Under the pieces are notes generated by a model. That model was not told where the DNA came from, made no database searches, and worked only from the letters and a program-made list of their open reading frames with translations. Of a stretch of DNA of 6,417 bases, positions 1 through 6,416 are shown piece after piece. The first letter of the stretch is position 1. Each line of letters begins with the position of its first letter. Made by a program: the position numbers and the translations under genes. Source of the DNA: an uncultured Woeseiaceae bacterium (GTDB lineage Bacteria > Pseudomonadota > Gammaproteobacteria > Woeseiales > Woeseiaceae); the NCBI GenBank assembly GCA_947259435.1, contig CAMYMP010000180.1, forward strand, positions 1 to 6,417. The letters run 5' to 3'.

Positions 1-1
1 C

Positions 2-1633
2 CTCTTCCTGTTGATCAAGCCCTCGATCGAGGGAACGCGGTCTCAGCCCGGCATCCTGCCAAACAGCATCGCAGTCCTGCCCTTCAAGAACGCCAGCCAG
101 GATGAGGGCGACGCCTATCTCAGCGAGGGACTGAGCGATGAGCTGCGAGACCAGCTCGGTCGCGTAGCGGAGCTGCGGCTCGCCGCACGATCGTCCTCCG
201 TTGCAGCGCTAGAGAGGGGCATGGATGCGATTGCGGCATCCGGCAGTTTGCGCGTGGCGCACATCGTCGAAGGAAGCCTGCGCCGCCAGGGCCGGCGGCT
301 GCGGGTATCCGTGCAGCTGATCGAAGGCCGTAGCGGGCTTTCCGTATGGTCCGACACCTACGAAAGAGGCGCCAACGAATTAGTGAACGTCCAACAGGAT
401 ATTGCCGAAGAGATCCTACGGCGCGTTCTACCCAAGGCCAAGAACGTAGTGACCGCCCCGGCGACTCGGGACGCTGATGCCAACGAACTGATGTTGCTAG
501 CGCGCTACTACGAACGACAGGTTCGTGAGCGGCAGGTACGCGACGACGAAACACTGCTCGAGGCCATCCGCCTTTATCGGGAAGCAACGGAGGCCGACCC
601 CGAGTCCGCGCTTGCCCATAGCCGACTGGCCGGCGCCCTGTTATTCCTTGGTGATATCGATGCCGCGGAGGCGCCCATCAGGACCGCGCTCATACTCGAT
701 GCGCAGCTCTCCGAGGTTCAGAACACGCTCGGCGAATTCCACTGGGCGCGCGGAGATCCGGAATCTGGCGCCGCGTTTAGAAGAGCCGTTGAACTGAACC
801 CGCATAATGCCGATGCACTGCACAACTACGCGAACTACATCTGGCTAAACGTGCTATCCGTTCAGTATGGTGATGCGGCCGAGCTGTTTCGGCGCGCTTT
901 GGAAAATGATCTCGCAAATCTTTCGAGGCACGCGGCGCTCGGGGATTACCTCGGCCAACACGGGCGCATCGATGAAGTCCGGCAAATTATCCGCAACATC
1001 CAGTCGAGATTTGACAATGCCGAATCCTATCGAGCCGTCGGCCTGTTATATGAAATAATCGGCGAAGTCGATATGGCGATCGTGTGGACCCTTCGCGCCC
1101 GCGACCTGGAGCCCAACAACCCTGACCATATTGAGAAACTGGCCGCCCTGTATGCCCTGATTGGCGATGCCGATACCGCACTGAGGCTCGAGTCGCCGCC
1201 CAGTCTGAACACATTGCTACAGCTTGGCCGATACGATGAGCTAATCGACTACGCATCAGAACTGGTGTTCGATGAGCCGAACGACATCAACGTTCGCTAT
1301 ATGCTGGGCTTGGCATACCTTGCCACCGACGCGTTTGAGCCGGCCATTCATATCCTGACATCGGCTGGCGTTACGCTTGAAAGTCTCGACGCCCACGTAC
1401 GTTCGGTGTCGGATATCGAGGCCTCGTTTTACCTGGGCGACGCGATGGTCGGCACCGGTTTGCCGGAGTTGGTTGAAGCCGCACGCGCCGTGGCGAGCAG
1501 GGGTGAAGACGATGCTCCCTGGGGGGGTGACGTCGGTTGGGCAGCGACGCTCCGCAGCTGCAATTACTCGATCATGGGACAACGCGAGAAAGCGCTCGAT
1601 ATCCTGCCACGCGTCAAGGAAACCAAGCGTTAA
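2..1633 (+). CDS. TolB/FlgO-like and TPR membrane protein, copy A (5' end outside window, 3' end prematurely stopped)
   Basis: The frame is open from the first codon in the window (Leu-Phe-Leu-Leu-Ile-Lys-Pro-Ser). This matches residues 103-110 of paralogue B, the end of its last membrane helix. The TTG at 11 is therefore an internal codon, and about 105 N-terminal codons lie upstream of the window. Visible in order: a proline/serine linker; a FlgO/TolB-like domain at about nt 70-430, starting with the strand IAVLPF and carrying the motifs GLSDELRDQLGR, LAARSS, VEGSLRRQG and VSVQLIEG; then TPR helices at about nt 545-1450, for example the ALAHSRLAGALLFLGDIDAAEAP segment (nt ~610-680). In family members the TolB-like and TPR parts face the periplasm or cytoplasm behind N-terminal helices and probably act as scaffold or sensor; no catalytic residues are visible. 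The stop TAA at 1631-1633 comes about 50 codons before the end of the homologous frame. The shortened protein may still be made, or the gene may be decaying. Confidence 0.85.
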   Translation, partial: LFLLIKPSIEGTRSQPGILPNSIAVLPFKNASQDEGDAYLSEGLSDELRDQLGRVAELRLAARSSSVAALERGMDAIAASGSLRVAHIVEGSLRRQGRRLRVSVQLIEGRSGLSVWSDTYERGANELVNVQQDIAEEILRRVLPKAKNVVTAPATRDADANELMLLARYYERQVRERQVRDDETLLEAIRLYREATEADPESALAHSRLAGALLFLGDIDAAEAPIRTALILDAQLSEVQNTLGEFHWARGDPESGAAFRRAVELNPHNADALHNYANYIWLNVLSVQYGDAAELFRRALENDLANLSRHAALGDYLGQHGRIDEVRQIIRNIQSRFDNAESYRAVGLLYEIIGEVDMAIVWTLRARDLEPNNPDHIEKLAALYALIGDADTALRLESPPSLNTLLQLGRYDELIDYASELVFDEPNDINVRYMLGLAYLATDAFEPAIHILTSAGVTLESLDAHVRSVSDIEASFYLGDAMVGTGLPELVEAARAVASRGEDDAPWGGDVGWAATLRSCNYSIMGQREKALDILPRVKETKR

Positions 1634-1786
1634 CGTTACTAACCTATACTGCGTGCCGCGCGGTGCCTTCGCGAATATGCGGATGAACCCGTGTACCAGG
1701 ACGTGTTGAAAGACCAGGAGGACCGTCGTGCCCGGCTCAGAGAAAAATTGCCTGGCACACTCGCCGAGTTCGGCGTTGAACTCTAG
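1634..1786 (+). pseudogene. Untranslated C-terminal remnant of copy A
   Basis: In the same frame as copy A, beyond its TAA, the sequence crosses one more TAA (1640-1642). It then reads on as residues resembling the end of paralogue B: REYADEPVYQDVL, then RRARLREKL, then PGTLAEFGVEL, ending at TAG 1784-1786. The matching end of B reads KFAEDSRYQAVV, RRAELRRRL, PATLARFGVSL. From the shared residues ALD to the final stop both copies have 64 codon positions with no gap, so this is a colinear tail cut off by nonsense changes (or by a short pair of compensating frameshifts around 1625-1660), not intergenic DNA. The two stops are six bases apart, so readthrough is unlikely. Confidence 0.75.
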
Positions 1787-1804
1787 CCAGAGTCCGGTTG
1801 TTAA

Positions 1805-2306
1805 CTAGAGGCTCACACCAAACCTCGCCAATGTCGCGGGTAACCGCCTGCGCAACTCGGCACGCCTCGCGCTGAAATGATCGACCACAGCCTGGTACCG
1901 GGAATCTTCAGCAAACTTCTGAAAACAAGGGGCGTCCTCGAACACGTAGGCGGGCGCTACACGGGGACTCCGCAGGGTCTGTTCGAGTTTGTCCAGCGCC
2001 TGTGCGTCACGACCAAGCACGGCGAGACAGCAGGCTAGGTGCGTTTCTATCCACCAGTCGCGATTCTCGTGATGGGTTGGGTCATTGAAGTACCAGCCCG
2101 CCAGGCCCTGCGCGGCCTCGAGGTCACCGAGGCCGAACGTCGCGTTCATTAACGTGAAGTAGCCCTCCCACTCCGCCCCCGATCTCGGAAACGTCATCGT
2201 GGTCTCAGGGAGCCCGGTCGAGATGAGCACCCGAACAGCCGATTCATACTGACTGATCGTGTTGTAGGCGAACGCCAGCAGGTAACGAACCTGCACATCG
2301 TTCGGC
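1805..2306 (-). pseudogene. C-terminal fragment of copy B in the shifted frame
   Basis: From the Pro codon at 2305 this frame carries 166 residues homologous to the end of copy A. RPNDVQVRYLLAFAYN corresponds to EPNDINVRYMLGLAYL of A, followed by further TPR-like helices (GLGDLEAAQGLAGWYF, LACCLAVLGRDAQALDKL) and the terminal PATLARFGVSL. The open frame extends upstream to an ATG at about 2407, but those residues (MARRTVCRDWRF...) overlap genuine copy B codons in another frame and have no family resemblance. An independent start there is improbable, and no good ribosome binding site was seen. Confidence 0.7.
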
Positions 2307-3837
2307 CGTAACGGCGCATTCGAAAGAGCAGACCGATGCTCGGGGTCGGGTCTAGCGCGATTGCTGTTTCGAAATCGCCAATCTCGGCATACAGTTCGGC
2401 GAGCCATTCGACGTGATCCTGATTGTCAGGCTCGAGGTCGCGCGCGCGAATACCCCAGGCGATCGCCTCATCCACTTTGCCGATAAGTTCCATCAGTAAG
2501 GAAATCAGTCGGAAGGCGTCAGCACCGTCGAAACGTCGTTCGATTTGTGCCACCAATTCCAGCACTTCGTCGGTTTTGGCCTCATTGCCGAGAATCTGGC
2601 CGAGACTGCCATAGCGCGACAACGACTGGCGATCGGATTCCAAAGCTCGTCGGTACAGCTCGGCGACGTTGTCATCTATCCCCTGTATCCAGAGCACGAA
2701 CGCGTAGTTCTCCAACGCGTCCGGATTATCCGGGTCGAGTTCCACCGCACGCTCGAATGCCGCATAGGCATTTGGCAGACCGCGCGCGAAATAGTAGAGG
2801 CCCATCGTGTGCTGGACCTCGGACAGGTTGGGGTCCAGCATCATGGCGCGGTTAATGGGCGCCTCCGCCGCGTCGAGATCGCCGAGATACAACAGAGCGC
2901 CGGCCAGCCGACTGTGTGCCAGCGCAGACTCGGGGTCCAGGGCGACGGCGTCGCGGTAGTGATTGATCGCTTTTTGCAATGTGTGGTCATCACGCATCTG
3001 CCGATCGCGAACCTGCTGCTCGTAGTAGCGGCCGAGCAGCAGGGCTTCGTTCGCCGTCGCACTGCGGGTTGCCGGCGCAGTCACTACGCCTTTGGCTTCG
3101 GGTAAAACGCGTCGCACGATCTCTTCGGCGATCGTCTGCTGGACATACAGTAACTCAGCAGGGCCACGGTCGAACGTTTCAGACCAGGTCGCCAGGCCAC
3201 TTGCACCGTCGACCAGCTGTACAGACACGCGAAGCAGATTGCCCTGGCGCCGCAGGCTACCTTCGACCAGGTGCGCGACGCCCAGTTTCTCGGAGCTCGA
3301 CACGGCATCGCCGCCGAGCGCCCTTATCGCGATTGACGAGGATCGCGCGGCAAGATGCAGCCCGGACACGCGACCGAGCTGGTCGCGCAGCTCGTCGCTC
3401 AACCCGGCGCTCAGGTACGTGTCGTCGGAATTACTGCTCGCATTATCGAATGGCATCACCGCAACGCTATTTGGCAAGACATCGGGCCGCGGACCTCTTC
3501 CCTCGATTGAGGGCTTGATGAGGAAAAACAGGCCGGCGGTCCCGGCTACCAGCAGCACCATCGACAGTGCGATGCTCGCCGTCGCCCGACGGCTCGTTAC
3601 TTCGGTTCGCTGAATGCCCTCCGACGTGATGTCGAATGTCCATGACAGGAACATGGCCACCGGAAAACCGACAACGAAGCCGATGACCGCGAGTGTCGAC
3701 ACCCATTGCGGCAGAAACAGCTGCTCGACGACGGTTACAACGATCTCGGTGACGCCCCAGGCCACGGCGCCGTAGATCGCCGCAAACTGTACGACCTTGC
3801 GTTTTCGGAGTTCGGCAAAGAAGGACTGCAGGGGCAT
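2194..3837 (-). CDS. N-terminal reading frame of copy B (547 codons as it would be translated)
   Basis: This is the protein that would be made if copy B is translated as it stands. Residues 1-510 are genuine family sequence: three membrane helices, the TolB-like domain and most of the TPR array. The last 37 residues after RMRRY, rich in Arg, Ser and Cys, are out of frame and resemble nothing in copy A. The product would keep the membrane and TolB-like parts and lose the C-terminal helical repeats. Whether it is stable or functional cannot be told from sequence. Confidence 0.7.
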   Translation of the reverse strand: MPLQSFFAELRKRKVVQFAAIYGAVAWGVTEIVVTVVEQLFLPQWVSTLAVIGFVVGFPVAMFLSWTFDITSEGIQRTEVTSRRATASIALSMVLLVAGTAGLFFLIKPSIEGRGPRPDVLPNSVAVMPFDNASSNSDDTYLSAGLSDELRDQLGRVSGLHLAARSSSIAIRALGGDAVSSSEKLGVAHLVEGSLRRQGNLLRVSVQLVDGASGLATWSETFDRGPAELLYVQQTIAEEIVRRVLPEAKGVVTAPATRSATANEALLLGRYYEQQVRDRQMRDDHTLQKAINHYRDAVALDPESALAHSRLAGALLYLGDLDAAEAPINRAMMLDPNLSEVQHTMGLYYFARGLPNAYAAFERAVELDPDNPDALENYAFVLWIQGIDDNVAELYRRALESDRQSLSRYGSLGQILGNEAKTDEVLELVAQIERRFDGADAFRLISLLMELIGKVDEAIAWGIRARDLEPDNQDHVEWLAELYAEIGDFETAIALDPTPSIGLLFRMRRYGRTMCRFVTCWRSPTTRSVSMNRLFGCSSRPGSLRPR

Positions 3838-3921
3838 AGCTAGCGATCCTAGGCCAACACGTCGGGGTGAACACTACGCGGGGATGCCGCCACCGGGACA
3901 GGAAGCCGCGTCAGCTTGTTA

Positions 3922-4917
3922 TTATTCGCCGCCGAAAAAGCGAGTGATGCCGAGCGTGAACGCGAAATCGACCTCATTCGACTCTTCGGTCCAGCCACTC
4001 TGAAAGGTACTTCCAGACAGCTGCCACTCCGGACTGAAGGCGTAATTGATACCGAGACCGACGTTCAGGTTTCGGTTCCCGACCAGGCGATCATGCTGCC
4101 ACCACTCTTCGGTGTCGAAGGCGGCCGGATAATTAAACGGATCACCATTGGAAAACACCGGGTCCAGCAGGCTGATACCGTCGCGGACATATTTCAGACT
4201 AACAAACGCGTTAACCGACAGGTTGGCCTTGAACCAGTAGCCCGCCGACATATGGGCGAGCCAGTAGTCGACGTTCCTGCCGAGGGGTTTCTCCGAAAAC
4301 ACGTAGGCAACGTTGCCGTCGAAATGCCAGTCGGAAAAGTACGGAACGAAGCTAAATGACGCACCCACCGGGACCGTCCATAGATTCAGCCCTATCGCTG
4401 CTTTGGCAAAAAACGGGTAGTCGGACGCCGGCACGCCGTAGCTGATATATGGACGCAACGTCCACGGACCTTTCGCGACGAGGTAAGACACGCCAATGGA
4501 AAAATCCTGAAAAGCACCGTGATAATCGCCGTCGTCCCAGAATCGCTTGTCCGGCGGCACAAAATCGATCCAGAAGGCGTCGTTAGGGTTGTGTGGATCG
4601 CCATTCTGCGGTTCGAAAGGATTGTTGGGATCAGCATTCGGTATGAAGCGTTTACGTACGTAAGGCAGTGCGGCAAAAACCGTCCAGCGGTCGTTGATCG
4701 CATAGTCGCCCGAAATAAGCACTGCCCGGGTATCTGTCTTCCAGTAACCGAAGTCCAGGATATCCGTTTTGAAAGTGCCGGTTCGTATGGCCTGGAACTC
4801 GAGACGAAGGCTGGCATCGCCCTTCTTCTGGCCCTGTGCCAGCGCCGGGTCGGGAACCAGCCCGCCGACCAGGAGTATCGTGACGACGGCCACGACCCGG
4901 GATACCGCGCCCAACAT
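3922..4917 (-). CDS. Outer-membrane beta-barrel protein (MetA-pathway/porin-like, function unknown)
   Basis: The protein has a signal peptide (MLGAVSRVVAVVTILLVGG) ending in Ala-Leu-Ala before Gln. A mature domain of about 300 residues is rich in aromatic residues and in short alternating strands separated by polar loops (GDYAINDRWTVFAALPYVRK, WTLRPYISYGVP, WTVPVGASFSFVPYFSDWHF, LNVGLGINYAFS). The last strand VDFAFTLGITRFF ends near the C-terminus, as expected for a barrel inserted by the Bam machinery, though GGE follows the final Phe. This resembles proteins annotated as MetA-pathway of phenol degradation or transporter; the substrate is unknown. A long Asn/Pro/Asp-rich loop lies near residues 93-115. 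The start is ambiguous: ATG 4917 (AGGTGG at 4929-4934) gives the cleaner signal peptide, while in-frame GTG 4932 begins 8 bp after the stop of gene D and adds five residues. Tandem TAA stops end the gene. The 8-23 bp gap to D indicates cotranscription. Confidence 0.8.
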   Translation of the reverse strand: MLGAVSRVVAVVTILLVGGLVPDPALAQGQKKGDASLRLEFQAIRTGTFKTDILDFGYWKTDTRAVLISGDYAINDRWTVFAALPYVRKRFIPNADPNNPFEPQNGDPHNPNDAFWIDFVPPDKRFWDDGDYHGAFQDFSIGVSYLVAKGPWTLRPYISYGVPASDYPFFAKAAIGLNLWTVPVGASFSFVPYFSDWHFDGNVAYVFSEKPLGRNVDYWLAHMSAGYWFKANLSVNAFVSLKYVRDGISLLDPVFSNGDPFNYPAAFDTEEWWQHDRLVGNRNLNVGLGINYAFSPEWQLSGSTFQSGWTEESNEVDFAFTLGITRFFGGE

Positions 4918-4940
4918 GGGGACGACTGCCACCTGCCTGC

Positions 4941-5417
4941 CTAAGACTTTTCTTTAAGCGTCTTGTGAATCGCTTTAAGGTAGTGCTTGATCTCGTCGTG
5001 CTCGGCCACCATCACACGCGCATAGCTTTCATTGGCCGCTTCGGCCTCGTCGCTGCTGAGCGCGACCGGCAGGTAGGTGGTCTTGATGTCGGCCGCCGCA
5101 CCGGTACTGCCTTCCACAGCGGTGTGCTCGCTGTAAGGCGCGATGACCACGTCGTAGTCTCCGGACGACAGCTCCGAGGTCAACTCCGACTCATCCTCTA
5201 CAAAGCGAACGCCGTGACCCGACTTCGCCAGTGCTTCTGCAAGCAATTTGGCGCCTTCGGATTGTCCGTACACGAGCACGCTGCCCGGCAGCGGCGCCGT
5301 ATAGACGCGGTAGGCAACGCCTTTGCCCACGCGGTAGAGGCTGTCGCCGCAGGCGATAGCGTCCACGGAGAACAAAATGACGATCAGCGCGACCAGAAGT
5401 CTCAATGGTGATTGCAT
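4941..5417 (-). CDS. Small secreted protein with a receiver-like (CheY-like) fold lacking the phosphorylation site
   Basis: ATG 5417 is chosen because GAGGAG (5426-5431) lies eight bases upstream; an in-frame GTG at 5441 would add eight residues. Residues 1-22 form a signal peptide ending Ala-Ile-Ala before Cys23. This could be a signal peptidase I site or, less well, a lipobox, since Asp at -4 is unfavourable. The mature part, about 136 residues, reads as alternating strands and helices: VLVY (47-50), helix EGAKLLAEALAKSG, VRFVE (70-74), helix SELTSELSSG, DVVIAP (89-94), LPVAL (116-120), ARVMVA (133-138), and a C-terminal helix EIKHYLKAIHKTL. Order and spacing resemble a response-regulator receiver. 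The acidic pair after strand 1 is Gly-Gln-Ser and the phospho-Asp position after strand 3 is Ala-Pro, so it should not be phosphorylated, in keeping with export. No family name is recognised. It is first in a probable operon with the barrel gene. Confidence 0.75.
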   Translation of the reverse strand: MQSPLRLLVALIVILFSVDAIACGDSLYRVGKGVAYRVYTAPLPGSVLVYGQSEGAKLLAEALAKSGHGVRFVEDESELTSELSSGDYDVVIAPYSEHTAVEGSTGAAADIKTTYLPVALSSDEAEAANESYARVMVAEHDEIKHYLKAIHKTLKEKS

Positions 5418-5425
5418 GACGGATG

Positions 5426-5431
5426 CTCCTC
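5426..5431 (-). promoter_or_regulatory. Ribosome binding site of the secreted receiver-like gene
   Basis: GAGGAG on the minus strand, eight bases before ATG 5417. This is the strongest Shine-Dalgarno match in the window and decides the start against the upstream GTG at 5441, which would place it inside the coding region. Confidence 0.65.
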
Positions 5432-5463
5432 GCACAGCCAAATTTGTCGTACTACGTATAAAT

Positions 5464-5509
5464 ACTTAGCACACGCCCTAAAGTTGGTCAATTTATGCCG
5501 CTGCTAAGT
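5464..5509. repeat. 8-bp perfect inverted repeat, possible operator
   Basis: ACTTAGCA (5464-5471) and TGCTAAGT (5502-5509) are exact reverse complements separated by 30 bp, with centres 38 bp apart. The left arm overlaps the candidate -10 of the D promoter. The right arm occupies the -35 position expected for the TATATT of the E promoter. The spacing is too long for one dimer site but would suit two half-sites or a hairpin. Function is inferred. Confidence 0.4.
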
Positions 5510-5589
5510 CATTGATATTGCGCTTATATTGTGAAATTTGAAGGATCTGCAGTAAATTTGGTCCAGTCATTTAGAATTGAAGCTGTGCC

Positions 5590-6234
5590 ATGAGACAACC
5601 GCAGACAACGATTTATGCATTTTTAGCTGGGCTGATACTGGGCCTGGTCGTGTACCACGGCGCGCTGATTGTGAGCGGGCAGACTCCTGTCCAACGCGGA
5701 CTTCTCGATGAGCAGCAGGCTCGGCTGGACCTGCTGCAGAAAGAGAACCACGAACTCACCGAGGAGCTTTTCCGACCCGGAGTTCAGGGGAAATTCGCCT
5801 TTAGCCAGGACGAACTGCCTTACGATGGGCAAGCGGATGCCGCTGCGCTAGTCAGCAATGCGCGAATGGAGGCGCGGGCAGAGCGTAAGTTCCTGATGGT
5901 GACCTTCGGCGCCAACTGGTGCCTGGATTGCCTGACACTACATCACCATCTAAACAGCGAGCCGGTCGCCGGCTACGCTCGTGACCTGTTCCGGTTCGTC
6001 AATGTCGATGTCGGAAAGCTAAACCAGAACCGCGATGTCGCCGAGTCCCTTGGCGTTTCGCTGTCCAGGGGCATTCCCGTCGCCGTCTTCTTCGATCCGG
6101 AAGGCGAGGTCATCGGTACAACGAACGAGGGCCAGCTGGAACCGTCGCGGCATTATTCCTCGAAGCAGATCCTCAAGTTCGTTCGCGACATTGCCGAGCG
6201 TTCGCGCGTGCACGCGCCTGACTCGGTGGACTGA
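5590..6234 (+). CDS. Membrane-anchored thioredoxin-fold protein with coiled coil (WCLDC active site)
   Basis: Residues 9-29 form one membrane helix (YAFLAGLILGLVVYHGALIV), not followed by a cleavage site, so this is probably a signal anchor with the rest in the periplasm. Residues 36-61 (LLDEQQARLDLLQKENHELT) form a short coiled coil that may drive dimerisation or partner binding. The thioredoxin-like domain covers about 80-203: strand FLMVTFGANW, active site Cys111-Leu-Asp-Cys114, strand FRFVNVDV, and the loop RGIPVAVFF with the expected cis-proline Pro163. Family resemblance is to thioredoxin_7/DsbD-gamma-like proteins that move electrons or reduce disulfides outside the cytoplasm. Both cysteines and the cis-proline are present, so it should be redox active. 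The ribosome site is weak (GAAG 5579-5582). The gene is divergent from D-C and convergent with the DUF2934 gene. The substrate is unknown; the exported neighbour D, with a lone Cys at its N-terminus, is only a guess. Confidence 0.85.
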   Translation: MRQPQTTIYAFLAGLILGLVVYHGALIVSGQTPVQRGLLDEQQARLDLLQKENHELTEELFRPGVQGKFAFSQDELPYDGQADAAALVSNARMEARAERKFLMVTFGANWCLDCLTLHHHLNSEPVAGYARDLFRFVNVDVGKLNQNRDVAESLGVSLSRGIPVAVFFDPEGEVIGTTNEGQLEPSRHYSSKQILKFVRDIAERSRVHAPDSVD

Positions 6235-6248
6235 TTTAAGCGCAGTTG

Positions 6249-6416
6249 TTAGCGAACAGTTTTAGACAGTAGAGCGTCAACCTGTTTCTCGCAAGATATC
6301 CAGTCCGCCACAGGATCGCCGTCCTGGAAGTTGCGCTTTTCTGCACGATAGTACGCGGCCTTTGCAATCATCTCGCGGCGTGATTCTGCAGAGACTTGGA
6401 CAGCTGTTTTCCGGGA
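6249..6416 (-). CDS. DUF2934 protein, C-terminal part (5' end outside window)
   Basis: On the minus strand an open frame runs from the right edge to TAA 6251-6249, giving 55 residues and no start in the window. The segment REMIAKAAYYRAEKRNF, then DGDPVADWI and EKQVDALL, matches the pattern of the DUF2934 domain: Arg-x-Met-Ile-Ala, Ala-Tyr-Tyr-Arg-Ala-Glu, Asp-Pro-x-x-Asp-Trp, and an acidic helix ending in Leu-Leu. DUF2934 proteins are small, probably cytoplasmic, and of unknown function. The gene ends 14 bp from the end of E in convergent orientation. Confidence 0.75.
   Translation of the reverse strand, partial: SRKTAVQVSAESRREMIAKAAYYRAEKRNFQDGDPVADWISCEKQVDALLSKTVR

Larger units (their letters stand above)
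1805..3837 (-). pseudogene. TolB/FlgO-like and TPR membrane protein, copy B, frameshifted (whole gene extent)
   Basis: This is one ancestral gene of about 690 codons, now in two frames. The start ATG at 3837 has AGGAT (3846-3850) eight bases upstream. The N-terminus (FFAELRKRKVVQFAAIYGAV) is the characteristic opening of a large family of multi-copy TPR membrane proteins (COG5616-like). Hydrophobic segments lie at about residues 17-38, 46-66 and 88-107. The TolB/FlgO-like domain covers about 120-245 and TPR helices begin at about 260. After the Tyr codon at 2310-2308 (residue 510) homology to copy A stops in this frame. It resumes five bases on in another frame at the Pro codon 2305-2303 and continues to TAG 1805-1807. 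About 14 residues present in A are absent, a net loss of about 40 bases. Gene B lies 84 bp downstream of the barrel gene on the same strand and may be cotranscribed with it. A sequencing error cannot by itself explain a 40-base loss, so a genuine deletion is favoured. Confidence 0.75.
5418..5589. promoter_or_regulatory. AT-rich divergent promoter region
   Basis: 172 bp between the divergent starts of D and E, clearly more AT-rich than the genes around it. On the plus strand the best -10 candidate is TATATT (5525-5530), 60 bp before the E start, with no good -35. On the minus strand TTGACC (complement of 5486-5491) is a fair -35, with a poor -10, TAAGTA (complement of 5463-5468), 17 bp further on. 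AAATTTG occurs three times (5440, 5534, 5554) and AGTCATT twice (5507, 5565). The promoter hexamers are weak readings; the presence of promoters for both genes here is inferred from the divergent layout. Confidence 0.45.

Noticed and set aside
20..33. 14-bp perfect palindrome CCCTCGATCGAGGG
   Set aside because: It encodes the conserved Pro-Ser-Ile-Glu-Gly of copy A, and copy B has the same codons with one base changed. Coding constraint explains it and it is inside a gene.
1521..1527. Run of seven G as a possible frameshift site in copy A
   Set aside because: Homology to copy B continues in the same frame on both sides of the run (up to the shared ALD motif), so no shift has occurred here.
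1781..1810. CTCTAG...CTAGAG inverted repeat between the two convergent genes, possible terminator
   Set aside because: Both arms are the shared Leu-stop codons of the two paralogues on opposite strands. The stem is only six bases, AT-rich, and has no U-run.
2545..3518. Long plus-strand open frames of 186 and 179 codons opposite copy B
   Set aside because: They lie wholly antisense to clear TolB/TPR coding sequence and have Arg/Ser/Gln-rich composition without recognisable domains. They are shadows caused by the GC-rich codon usage of the real gene.
3838..3921. Promoter or terminator between the barrel gene and copy B
   Set aside because: The 84 bp show a ribosome site for copy B, but only a four-base hairpin (AAGC/GCTT) and no convincing promoter hexamers.
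5340..5360. Lipobox in the secreted receiver-like protein
   Set aside because: Cys23 follows Ala-Ile-Ala, but Asp at -4 breaks the usual lipobox pattern. Lipid attachment is kept only as an alternative in the gene entry.
6235..6248. Bidirectional terminator between E and the DUF2934 gene
   Set aside because: The gap is 14 bp and no stable stem with a T-run was found in or near it.
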